A stretch of 22,960 nucleotides of DNA, from contig URJM01000030.1 of the NCBI GenBank assembly GCA_900548225.1, positions 1 through 22,960 on the forward strand. The letters run 5' to 3'. Shown here piece by piece: positions 16,284-22,960 of the stretch. This stretch comes from an uncultured bacterium. Its GTDB lineage: Bacteria > Verrucomicrobiota > Lentisphaeria > Oligosphaerales > Oligosphaeraceae. Both the position numbers and the translations under genes were made by a program. How positions within the stretch are numbered: the stretch's first letter is position 1; each line of letters opens with the position of its first letter. The notes below the pieces were generated by a model. It had not been told where the DNA came from and searched no databases. It saw only the letters and a list, made by a program, of their open reading frames with translations.

Positions 16284-17750
16284 GCGTGTTTCGTGTCCTT
16301 CCCCCCTGAGTTCAGGCGGGATTTTGTTGAAGAGGATTTGCCTTTCCCCGGCGGCGTCCTGGATTCCGAGGTATCCGTGGAATGCTAGTTCGTCAAGGAG
16401 GTTCATTGCCCTTTCGGAGGAGACCCCCAGTGCCGCGGAGACGATTTCCGGGGTTGCCTTGTCAGCCGCGAGGACAGCCTTCAGCGCGTCGTTGGCCGTG
16501 GGTTCGGTGAAATTCAGCATGGGTTCGGACGATTCCTTTTCGGCGAGTGCGCTGGCGTGGCTTGCCTCCGCGCTGGTCTTGATGAAGTGCTGGACATCCT
16601 GGTCGTAGCGCCCAGGGTAGGCTGCGGTGCATTCTGCCGCCAGGCGCCGGCATTCCTCCGGGGCCATCAGCGCGCTTTGGAGCCGGATTGGGGACTCCCC
16701 CGTCTTCAGCAGGAAGTCTCCCATTCCCAGCAGCGTCTCCGCCCCTTCCTCTCCAAGCAGCATCTGGGAGAGGGCTCCCTGGAGGCACTTTCCGCAGACT
16801 CTGAAGTCGAAGGTCTCCAGGAGCGACTGGTCCGGGAGGATTGCGGTTGCGACGACTAGGTGGACCCCCACCGTCGTCCCGGCGGAGTCGAGCCCGCAGA
16901 GGAGTCCATGCACCCTTTCAAGGAGCCGCGTGGACATCATTGGGGCGATTTCGTCAATCATGAAGACGATTTCCGGGAGCTGGCTGTCTGGCCTTGCCCC
17001 GTTGTACTCGCCGAGGTTTCTGGCGGCTGCCTGTGCGAGGAGCTTTCTCCTGCGTGCGGTCTCCTGGACGCACCATTCCAGCATTGCGACTCCGTTTTCG
17101 GTGTCCTTTGTCTCTGGCGCGAGGAGATGTGGTATTCCCGCGAAGGGCTTGAATGTGTCCCCCTTGTTCTCGAAGAGCAGGAGCCTCAGTGCATCCGGGG
17201 AGTTTCTGGAGATGAGCGAGGCCAGGATTTGCCTCATGAGGTTTGACTTTCCCGCGCCGTCGTGTCCGGCCACGAGAAGGTGGTTTCCGCGTGAGATGTC
17301 GACGGAGTGTGTCCTTTGCCCGTCCTTTCCGACCATTGCCTCGAGTCGTCCGTCGGCCGCCTCCCATGCCTGGTCTTCGAAGAGTTCGATTGCGGGGAAG
17401 AAGATGCGATGGCTGTTGGGGACTTCGATGCCCGCGCAGTCCCGTCCCGGGATTGGGAGGAGCATCCTTATTGCCCCGAACCTGTTCAGCCTTTCGGAAA
17501 AGCGTGTCTTCAACTCACCCAGTTCCGAGAGTGACACGCCTGGCGCCAGGACGATTTCGAAGCGTGTGGACTGTGGGGAGGCCACCGACGCGGCGACCTC
17601 CGCCTGGATTCCCGAGGATTTGAGGACTTCGGCAATCGCCTCTGCGACGGTCTGCGTCTCCTCGGCGGTGAAGGAGAATGGCGCCTCGTCCACGCCCTCG
17701 GGCGTCGTGGCGTTCAGCCAGGCATTGTTTGGTATTTTGCGGGAAGCCAT
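16023..17750 (-). CDS. fusion of a degenerate FtsK-like ATPase with HisE (phosphoribosyl-ATP pyrophosphohydrolase)
   Basis: One uninterrupted 575-residue frame. Residues about 25-125 match the end of the FtsK alpha domain (AIRMLLPIPGRDCAGIEVPN, 93-112). Residues 150-370 match the RecA-like beta domain, with Walker A GHDGAGKSN (162-170) and Walker B IVFMIDEI (261-268). The conserved ATQRP sensor region is changed to ATAILPD (301-307). Residues about 418-463 resemble the winged-helix gamma domain (SSERAMNLLDELAFHGYLG). Residues 490-575 are a complete HisE domain: ADPNSRTVAEYNKGVHAIGKK, IVEEAAEVWMAAEY (527-540), EISQLLYHLMVLM and SLEEIYRHL. HisE hydrolyses PR-ATP to PR-AMP, the second step of histidine synthesis. 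No N-terminal membrane helices are present, so it is probably cytoplasmic. hisG follows directly. A start at an internal ATG (16263-16265) could also give near-free HisE. The role of the FtsK part is unknown. Confidence 0.92.
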   Translation of the reverse strand: MASRKIPNNAWLNATTPEGVDEAPFSFTAEETQTVAEAIAEVLKSSGIQAEVAASVASPQSTRFEIVLAPGVSLSELGELKTRFSERLNRFGAIRMLLPIPGRDCAGIEVPNSHRIFFPAIELFEDQAWEAADGRLEAMVGKDGQRTHSVDISRGNHLLVAGHDGAGKSNLMRQILASLISRNSPDALRLLLFENKGDTFKPFAGIPHLLAPETKDTENGVAMLEWCVQETARRRKLLAQAAARNLGEYNGARPDSQLPEIVFMIDEIAPMMSTRLLERVHGLLCGLDSAGTTVGVHLVVATAILPDQSLLETFDFRVCGKCLQGALSQMLLGEEGAETLLGMGDFLLKTGESPIRLQSALMAPEECRRLAAECTAAYPGRYDQDVQHFIKTSAEASHASALAEKESSEPMLNFTEPTANDALKAVLAADKATPEIVSAALGVSSERAMNLLDELAFHGYLGIQDAAGERQILFNKIPPELRGEGHETRKTIESLMEELAEKIRVADPNSRTVAEYNKGVHAIGKKIVEEAAEVWMAAEYEGPDNTALEISQLLYHLMVLMLKKKISLEEIYRHL

Positions 17751-17811
17751 CTTTGTTGGTGGTTGGGAATTATGGTTGTCTTCGTCTTGCTTTGGCGAAT
17801 GCCGTGTGCAT

Positions 17812-18402
17812 CTACTGCGGCACCTTCATTTCATCCAGCGGCAGCCTGGGCGGTGCTATCAGCGACGGGAGGTCGTAGTCTGTGTCCGTATTCGAGGCCC
17901 TGCGGTATTGGCAGCTGTTGAAGATGTAGGAGAAGGCGGCCAGACCGACGAGCCCCAGGATGATGATTGAGATGATGATTGCGGCCGGGCGTCGCCTTTG
18001 TCCTGGCTCCGAATCGTCCAGGGATTCCCTCATCGTTTCGTAGGATGTCTCGACTCCGGTTTCGATCTGGTAGTGACTCAGTCCCTGGTCGAAGTTGTCC
18101 TTGATTGCCTCCGTCGCGTCGGGCGTGGTCCCGTATGCGTTGCAGAGCCGCTCTATTATGGAACGGCAGTAGATCGAGTTGACGTTGATCCGGCTGAAGT
18201 CCCCGGCTTCGAGGCTCTGGAGGCTTCCGAGGCTCACTCTCGCCTTCCTGGAGGCTTCGGCGAGAGACAGATTGGCGTCCATCCGTGCCTGGAGAAGCAT
18301 CTCCCCGAAGGACTTCGACGGCATTTCCAGGGAGACCCCCTGTGGCGGGGCGGCATCTCCCGGAAAGTCGTCGGCGTGGGGATTTCCGTTGAAGTTCTCC
18401 AT
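17812..18402 (-). CDS. RodZ-like membrane-anchored helix-turn-helix protein
   Basis: The product is 196 residues. After a ~28-residue tail, residues 30-100 form an HTH_25-type domain (FGEMLLQARMDANLSLAEASRKARVS then LQSLEAGDF). A basic stop-transfer RRR (136-138) precedes a single membrane helix (about 139-161). Only ~35 residues, proline-rich at the end, lie beyond it. RodZ binds MreB through the cytoplasmic HTH and influences rod shape. Here the C-terminal periplasmic domain of RodZ is essentially missing, so a RodZ name is provisional. It starts two bases after the ftsK stop and so belongs to its operon. The FtsK-HisE fusion gene follows after 61 bases. Confidence 0.8.
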   Translation of the reverse strand: MENFNGNPHADDFPGDAAPPQGVSLEMPSKSFGEMLLQARMDANLSLAEASRKARVSLGSLQSLEAGDFSRINVNSIYCRSIIERLCNAYGTTPDATEAIKDNFDQGLSHYQIETGVETSYETMRESLDDSEPGQRRRPAAIIISIIILGLVGLAAFSYIFNSCQYRRASNTDTDYDLPSLIAPPRLPLDEMKVPQ

Positions 18403-18404
18403 CT

Positions 18405-21068
18405 CTAGCCGAGTGTCTCCTCCCCTGTGTCCGCCGTGTCGGCGTCCTGCGCGTTCTCCTCGGAATCATCGGGTGATGCGGCGTCTGTGGCGGGTTTTGC
18501 GAAGGAGTCGTTGCCTGGGAAGTTGTCGAAGTAGATTTCGCGCATTCCCGAGATTGGCTGTGGCCCGACATAGCCCCTGTGTTCCAGTTCGTCCATCAAG
18601 TCTGCCGCCTTGTTGTATCCGATGCGGAGCTGCCGTTGCAGGACGGAGATTGTCGGGCGCTGCGTTCTTTCGATGGACTTGAGAGCCTCCAGGACAAGTG
18701 CCTCGTATGGGTCGTCGGAGGAGCTGTCGCCCATTCGCGAGGTTCCGCCGTGTGTGGCGGAGCCTCCTGCCGTTCCGCCGTCGGAGTCTTCGTCGGCGTT
18801 GCGCGTCTCAAGCGCCCGGAGGAGGCTTTCGTCGAAGTTCTGGTCGGACTGGTCGGAGCATGCCCTTGCGATGGCGGCCACCTCCTTGTTTTCGACCCAT
18901 CCGCATTGGATTCTCTCGAAGTTCGCGCCGCCGCTTGAGAAGAGCATGTCGCCCTTTCCCAGGAGCGTTTCGGCCCCCTTCGAGTCGAGGATGACCCGGG
19001 AGTTGACCGCGTCGGTCACCTGGAGTGCGATTCTCCAGGGGAAGTTTGCCTTGATTAGGCCGGAGACCACGTTTGCGGAGGGGCGCTGGGTGGCGATGAT
19101 CATGTGGATTCCGGCGGCTCTCGCCTTGCCTCCCAGGCGCGAGAGCGAATTCTCGATGTCCTTGCGTGCGCGGAGGATGAGGTCCTGGAGCTCGTCAATG
19201 ATGATGATGAGGTAGGGGAGTTTCTGCGGCACGACGTCGCCGTCGGAGTCGATGACCGGTTCCTGGTCTGGCGGCCGGCTGTTGAACTCCTCCAGCTTCT
19301 TGACGTCGACTGCCGCCATCTGGCGGTATCTCTTGTCCATCACGACGCAGGCCCATGACAGGACCGTGACCGCCTGCGCAGGGTCGTTGATGATTGGGCA
19401 TTCCAGGTGGGGGATTGCGCTGTAGGGGGCGAATTCCAGGAATTTCGCGTCAAGCATGATGAGCCTCAGCATGTCCGGCGGGAATCTCAGGAGCAGTGAC
19501 TGCATCAGGAGTGTCATGCAGCCCGACTTTCCGCTTCCGCTGGCGCCGGCGACGAGCAGGTGGGGAGCCTCCTCCAGGTCGATTACGCGGACTTCGTTGT
19601 TGATGTTCTTCCCCAGCATCAGGGGGATGTGCTTCTTCGTGTTGCGCCAGGCGTCGGAGTCGAATAGCTCGCGTGCGCAGACGGTGGCACGCTCCCTGTT
19701 GGGGACTTCGATGCCGGCATAGTTCTTGCCGGGGATTGGCAGGAGCATGCGGATTGCCATCTTGGCGCGCAGGTTCATGGCGATGTTGTCCTGCAGAGAC
19801 TTAAGGCGGTTCAATGCGACGCCGTCCCCCATCTTGATTTCGTAGAGTGTCACCTGGGGGCCGGGGATTGCGTTGACGACCTCCGCGTCCATGTTGAACT
19901 CGTCCAGCGTGCTCTGGAGCCGTTCAAGGTTCTCCTGGATTTCCGACGCCGTCGCCTCCTTCTGCCTTGCATTGTCCTTTTGCATGAAGAAGCTGAGTGG
20001 GTTTGGCGGGGCGTATGCGCCCTGGGATGCGGGGGCGTGGGGGGCAGGTTGCGGGGCTGGCGCGGGGGAGGGCGTCCGCTGCGCGGGCGCCGCCGTGGGC
20101 TGGGGCGTGTCGGCGGGTTGCATTGGCAGCTCCGGCTGTCTGCGCGGGGGCTGCTGTGTGACGGGGGGCTCGGGCCTGCGCTGGGTCCCGTTGATTGCCT
20201 CCGCCGCCTGTCTTCCGGCATCGATGGACGCCTGTCCCCTTCTTGCGCGGAAGCCTCCTTCCCCTGGCTGTGCCGTCATGGGGGCGGTCTGGGCGACGGC
20301 GCCCTGGCCGCCCTGCGTCCCGTAGGGGTAGTCCGCCTCGACGTGCTGTTCCTGCCCCAGGTCTACTTCGGCCTCGCGGAGTTCCTCCCCTTCGAGCTTG
20401 GCGGCGCGGCGTCTCTCGAGGTATTCATGGAGCTTTTCGCAGAGGAGCTTCCAGAAGGGCTGCGAGATGTCGTGCCAGTCCTTGAACCAGATGACCACGG
20501 CTGTTGCCACGACGACTGCGAGGCCTGTCAGGACGCATCCCGTGTGGCCGATGAGCTTCAGGAGCAGTCCCGACGGCGCGCTGCAGAAGAGGTTTCCGAC
20601 GACTCCGCCCGGGAATCCCTGGATGTTGACCGCCGCCGCCCTGTCGGCAAAGTTGCCAGGGGATGCCCCGAAGAGGAAGGATAGTCCGATTCCGAAGAGC
20701 AGGATTGACGCGTAGTATTCCCAGCCGGCGAAGCGCAGCTTTCTTCTCCAGACGGCCCTGCGGATGCAGCAGAACAGAGTCAGGAAGTAGAGTGGGTATG
20801 TGCCCAGCCCGATTGTGGCGAAGAGAATCCAGGAGAAGTATGTGCCGACGGTCGCCAGGTAGTTGTACGGGTATGCGGAACCTGCGACTCCCCCCGCGTA
20901 GAAGTCCAGGTCTGCCGGATTGAACGAGAAGATGGCGAGGCCTGCCAGGAGCATGAGGAAGAGGAGGAAGAACCTCCTGCCCTTGACCTCCTCGGGCGCG
21001 AATTCGACGGTCTCCTTCGGGGGTGCCAGGGTGTCGGGGGTGTTGATATTGTCTGGATGGGATGTCAT
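18405..21068 (-). CDS. ftsK: FtsK/SpoIIIE DNA translocase
   Basis: The product is 887 residues from the ATG at 21066-21068; an in-frame TTG 15 codons upstream (21111-21113) is the alternative. Neither start has a good Shine-Dalgarno. Four membrane helices lie at about 32-50, 68-100, 118-135 and 160-195. A Pro/Gln/Ala-rich linker spans about 250-355. The motor follows with alpha domain (MLLPIPGKNYAGIEVPN, 441-457), Walker A GASGSGKSG (508-516), Walker B LIIIIDELQDL (620-630), ATQRPSANVVSGLIKANFPWR (659-679) and GAETLLGKGDML (698-709). The gamma winged helix (about 795-835, TISVLQRQLRIGYNKAADLMDELEHRGYVGP) would read KOPS-like DNA. The protein pumps chromosomal DNA through the division septum and activates XerCD dimer resolution. 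An acidic tail closes it. rodZ-like and the FtsK-HisE gene follow. Confidence 0.95.
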   Translation of the reverse strand: MTSHPDNINTPDTLAPPKETVEFAPEEVKGRRFFLLFLMLLAGLAIFSFNPADLDFYAGGVAGSAYPYNYLATVGTYFSWILFATIGLGTYPLYFLTLFCCIRRAVWRRKLRFAGWEYYASILLFGIGLSFLFGASPGNFADRAAAVNIQGFPGGVVGNLFCSAPSGLLLKLIGHTGCVLTGLAVVVATAVVIWFKDWHDISQPFWKLLCEKLHEYLERRRAAKLEGEELREAEVDLGQEQHVEADYPYGTQGGQGAVAQTAPMTAQPGEGGFRARRGQASIDAGRQAAEAINGTQRRPEPPVTQQPPRRQPELPMQPADTPQPTAAPAQRTPSPAPAPQPAPHAPASQGAYAPPNPLSFFMQKDNARQKEATASEIQENLERLQSTLDEFNMDAEVVNAIPGPQVTLYEIKMGDGVALNRLKSLQDNIAMNLRAKMAIRMLLPIPGKNYAGIEVPNRERATVCARELFDSDAWRNTKKHIPLMLGKNINNEVRVIDLEEAPHLLVAGASGSGKSGCMTLLMQSLLLRFPPDMLRLIMLDAKFLEFAPYSAIPHLECPIINDPAQAVTVLSWACVVMDKRYRQMAAVDVKKLEEFNSRPPDQEPVIDSDGDVVPQKLPYLIIIIDELQDLILRARKDIENSLSRLGGKARAAGIHMIIATQRPSANVVSGLIKANFPWRIALQVTDAVNSRVILDSKGAETLLGKGDMLFSSGGANFERIQCGWVENKEVAAIARACSDQSDQNFDESLLRALETRNADEDSDGGTAGGSATHGGTSRMGDSSSDDPYEALVLEALKSIERTQRPTISVLQRQLRIGYNKAADLMDELEHRGYVGPQPISGMREIYFDNFPGNDSFAKPATDAASPDDSEENAQDADTADTGEETLG

Positions 21069-21114
21069 CAAATGTGGTGTCAGGCGTGGGGGGGTGCTGG
21101 GCTCTCCCCTCAAT

Positions 21115-22026
21115 TTAGAGGCTGTATAGGAATGCCGCCAGCAGTACCATTGCCGAGGCGGCCAGTCTGCGCCAGAAGAGCGATGCGGTCAGCCTGGTCT
21201 CCAATGCCGTGCATCCCAGCATGATGAAGACCGGTGTCAGGAGGATTGTCCAGATGGCGCGTGTGTTCTGGAGGATGACTCCGTGGACGGTTCCGAGGCG
21301 TGCGAATGCGATGTTGAGCGCCACGATGCACCCCAGCCAGAAGACCGAGAAGGGGACGCTGTGGGCGAATGCGGCCCTTGTGAGGGGCTTGTGCCAGAAT
21401 GAGAGGATGCAGGCCGCGATGAGCCCCACCATGATGTAGGTGAGGATGGTGCAGTGGATCGCCGCCATCAGCGTGGATTCCGAAAGCCCCCTCTCAATCA
21501 GGTCGGTCAGCTTTGTCAGGTAGGTGTCGGAAAGGGAGTATGATACGCAGGCTGCGATTACGAGGAGAAAGCTCTTCGCTGGAATTCGCGTGCCGGCGTT
21601 GTTGAGGACGAATGCCGAGAGGACCGCCAGGGCAATCGCGACGCATTTGAGCCAGCCAATCGAATCGTGCATGAAGCAGACCGAGATGACCGCGAGGACG
21701 GGCAGTTTCAGCCCCAGGAGCGGAACCACGCGGGAGGCCTCGACGCTGCGTTGCGCCGCGAAGACCAGGGTCTGCCCAAGCGAGAAGAAGACCGCCGCCC
21801 CGAGAAGCGCCGGGAGCCTTGCCGCAAAGCCCTCGGAGAAGAGCCTCGGCTCCCAGAAGATTCCCAGGAGCGCGATGGACAGGACCCCCATGACGATTCC
21901 CGCGTCGGCCAGAAGCCCTGGCGCCGACAGCCCCGGCGTCCGTTTTAGTGCCCAGGTCGAGGAGAGGAAGGCGATTGACGAGCAGAGCGCGGTCAGGAAT
22001 CCAGCAATCAGTCCGGCGACGTCCAT
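21115..22026 (-). CDS. DMT-superfamily (EamA-like) permease
   Basis: The product is 303 residues from the ATG at 22024-22026, preferred over a GTG three codons upstream. AGGTGA (22032-22037) sits five bases before this ATG and would overlap the GTG. About ten hydrophobic helices in two similar halves give the EamA/DMT topology. Examples are the N-terminal LIAGFLTALCSSIAFLSSTWALK and, in the second half, IVALNIAFARLGTVHGVILQNT. DMT permeases export or take up small metabolites, and the substrate cannot be read from sequence. It follows the ACT-domain gene by nine bases, its ribosome binding site overlapping that gene's stop, so the two are almost certainly co-expressed. This suggests a link with an amino acid or aromatic acid. 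Confidence 0.82.
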   Translation of the reverse strand: MDVAGLIAGFLTALCSSIAFLSSTWALKRTPGLSAPGLLADAGIVMGVLSIALLGIFWEPRLFSEGFAARLPALLGAAVFFSLGQTLVFAAQRSVEASRVVPLLGLKLPVLAVISVCFMHDSIGWLKCVAIALAVLSAFVLNNAGTRIPAKSFLLVIAACVSYSLSDTYLTKLTDLIERGLSESTLMAAIHCTILTYIMVGLIAACILSFWHKPLTRAAFAHSVPFSVFWLGCIVALNIAFARLGTVHGVILQNTRAIWTILLTPVFIMLGCTALETRLTASLFWRRLAASAMVLLAAFLYSL

Positions 22027-22031
22027 CTGAG

Positions 22032-22037
22032 TCACCT
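22032..22037 (-). promoter_or_regulatory. Shine-Dalgarno of the DMT permease gene
   Basis: The minus strand reads AGGTGA five bases before the chosen ATG. It overlaps the stop codon (22036-22038) of the upstream ACT gene. This position decides the start against the GTG at 22033-22035. Confidence 0.65.
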
Positions 22038-22464
22038 ATGCCAGGAGTTCTTCCTCGCTGATGGTCTTGATGCCCGCCTTTTCGAGGGTGGCGGTGGCCG
22101 CGTCGGCGTCCGGGAAGCGGAAGACCATCAGTGGATTTGGGGCGCTCTTCTGGGAGACCGCGTACATATACTCGATGTTCAGGTTGTTGTCGTTGATTGT
22201 CCTCAGGACCTTGGCAAGTCCGCCGGGCACGCCGTCCACCGAGACCACGGAGACGCGGCTCTGCTTGCAGACAATCTTGTGCTCCTTCAGGACCTCCAGC
22301 GCCTTTTCGACGTCGTTGACCAGCAGCCGGAGGATTCCGAAGTCCGCCGTGTCCGCCACCGAGATGGCCAGGATGTCGATGCCCGCGTCGCCGAGGATTC
22401 CGGCAGCCTCGGCAAGACGCCCCACGCGGTTTTCAAGAAAGATTGAAATCTGACGCACTTCCAT
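22036..22464 (-). CDS. tandem ACT-domain amino-acid-binding protein
   Basis: The product is 142 residues with two ACT domains and little else. ACT1 covers about residues 1-70 (ISIFLENRVGRLAEAAGILG, GIDILAISVADTADFGILRLLV) and ACT2 about 71-140 (VVSVDGVPGGLAKVLRTIND, LNIEYMYAVSQ). Each begins with the strand-then-helix GRL/GGL pattern where ligand amino acids bind. Small double-ACT proteins next to PaaK-type ligases are a recurrent arrangement in anaerobes and archaea, often with indolepyruvate oxidoreductase genes. A regulatory or substrate-sensing role for an aromatic amino acid is inferred. GGAGGT at 22473-22478 gives a clear ribosome binding site eight bases before the ATG. The PaaK-like gene ends 28 bases upstream. 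Confidence 0.88.
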   Translation of the reverse strand: MEVRQISIFLENRVGRLAEAAGILGDAGIDILAISVADTADFGILRLLVNDVEKALEVLKEHKIVCKQSRVSVVSVDGVPGGLAKVLRTINDNNLNIEYMYAVSQKSAPNPLMVFRFPDADAATATLEKAGIKTISEEELLA

Positions 22465-22472
22465 GATTGTGG

Positions 22473-22478
22473 ACCTCC
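22473..22478 (-). promoter_or_regulatory. Shine-Dalgarno of the ACT-domain gene
   Basis: The minus strand reads GGAGGT eight bases before the ATG at 22462-22464. It is the closest match to the anti-Shine-Dalgarno in the window and settles the start of the ACT gene. Confidence 0.75.
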
Positions 22479-22492
22479 ATGTGGACGGGGAA

Positions 22493-22960
22493 CTATTTCT
22501 TGCGCTTGTCTATCACGTGACGGGTCTTCCCATTGCTCCTGGCGATGGCGCCGGGCTCCACGAGGGTGACCTTGCAGCTGATGCCAATCATGCCCTTGAT
22601 CTTGCCGTAGATTTCGCGCCTGAGCGCCTCGAGGACGGAGACCTGGTCGCCGAAGAGTTCGGGAGTGACCTCCACGCGCACCTCCAGCTCGTCCATGGCG
22701 CCCTCGCGGGTGACAACCAGCTCGTAGTGGGGGACGACCCCCTTGATGGTGAAGAGAAGCGCCTCGACCTGGGACGGGAAGAGGTTGACGCCGCGGATGA
22801 TCAGCATGTCGTCGCTGCGCCGCCTGATTGGCGACATCCTGACAATCGTCCTGCCGCATCTGCATTTTTCGTAGGAGAGGCTGGTGATGTCGTGGGTCCT
22901 GTATCTAAGCAGCGGCATTGCCCACTTGTCCAGCGTTGTCAGGACGAGTTCCCCTTCTTC
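22493..22960 (-). CDS. phenylacetate-CoA ligase-like enzyme, C-terminal part (5' end off the right edge)
   Basis: Only the last 155 codons are inside the window; the frame is open to base 22960, which begins a codon. The visible part holds LVLTTLDKWAMPLLRYRTHD, a CRCGRT Cys pair, RRRSDDMLIIRGVNLFPSQVE and the AMP-binding_C-like end with a basic C-terminus (RHVIDKRKK). The same segments occur in the complete ligase at 13723-15003, so this is a paralogue, with clear divergence in the C-terminal domain. It activates an aryl or amino-acid-derived acid as a CoA thioester; the acid is unknown. The ACT gene follows after 28 bases and the permease after it, which makes a three-gene unit likely. Confidence 0.9.
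   Translation of the reverse strand, partial: EEGELVLTTLDKWAMPLLRYRTHDITSLSYEKCRCGRTIVRMSPIRRRSDDMLIIRGVNLFPSQVEALLFTIKGVVPHYELVVTREGAMDELEVRVEVTPELFGDQVSVLEALRREIYGKIKGMIGISCKVTLVEPGAIARSNGKTRHVIDKRKK

Noticed and set aside
16263..16330. Possibility that the FtsK-HisE fusion is a frameshift artefact
   Set aside because: The frame is continuous, both domains are read in the same frame with sensible linker residues, and no stop or start with a ribosome binding site separates them. Read-level confirmation is still named as a check.
15384..16388. 334-codon plus-strand open frame over hisG and the HisE domain
   Set aside because: Both minus-strand genes beneath it are strongly supported by family motifs; the plus frame shows none.
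16627..17970. 447-codon plus-strand open frame, the longest on that strand
   Set aside because: It is antisense to the FtsK-HisE gene and part of the rodZ-like gene. Its Ser/Arg-rich composition is that of a shadow frame, and no motif is present.

Overview
The window is a densely coded, GC-rich bacterial chromosome segment (GC judged by eye, not computed). All 17 genes I can support lie on the minus strand, so transcription runs from high to low coordinates. No gap exceeds about 90 bases. I see no tRNA, rRNA, IS element, CRISPR array or convincing intrinsic terminator. The envelope genes (FtsK, a RodZ-like protein, ExbB/ExbD, a large TPR lipo- or periplasmic-type protein) indicate a Gram-negative-type anaerobe. 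A DUF4838 glycan-associated protein and a PgpH-type HD protein add to this. My best guess is the PVC superphylum, Lentisphaerota/Victivallales or a relative. This rests on remembered family distribution and has not been tested.

Layout from right to left, i.e. in the direction of transcription. (1) 22960-21115: the end of a phenylacetate-CoA ligase-like enzyme, a two-ACT-domain protein and a DMT-type permease, probably one operon for aromatic or amino-acid-derived acid metabolism. (2) 21068-16023: full FtsK DNA translocase, a RodZ-like membrane HTH protein, and a second, degenerate FtsK-like ATPase whose C-terminus is a complete HisE (phosphoribosyl-ATP pyrophosphohydrolase) domain. (3) 15938-13723: long-form hisG and a complete phenylacetate-CoA ligase-like gene. 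(4) 13634-8606: an M18 aminopeptidase, then a PgpH-type c-di-AMP phosphodiesterase overlapping ybeY, followed by a CorC/HlyC-type CNNM/CBS protein. (5) 8578-7160: one protein carrying two CDP-alcohol phosphatidyltransferase domains, PgsA-like then PssA-like. (6) 7101-1202: exbB, exbD and a TPR gene, linked by ATGA overlaps, then a secreted DUF4838 protein. (7) 1142-1: a bacterial TMEM43 homologue running off the left edge.

The most unusual object is the FtsK-HisE fusion directly upstream of hisG. The first two dedicated steps of histidine synthesis are therefore adjacent, but the second-step enzyme is attached to a DNA-translocase-like ATPase that has lost several hallmark residues. The paralogue sits just downstream of the true ftsK, which suggests tandem duplication followed by capture of hisE. 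The PgsA-PssA fusion is the second notable object: one polypeptide could catalyse both committed steps of anionic and zwitterionic phospholipid head-group synthesis. Other departures from textbook forms are a PgpH lacking its extracellular sensor domain, a YbeY with its third metal-binding His replaced by Asp, and an ExbB/ExbD/TPR set with no TonB in the window.
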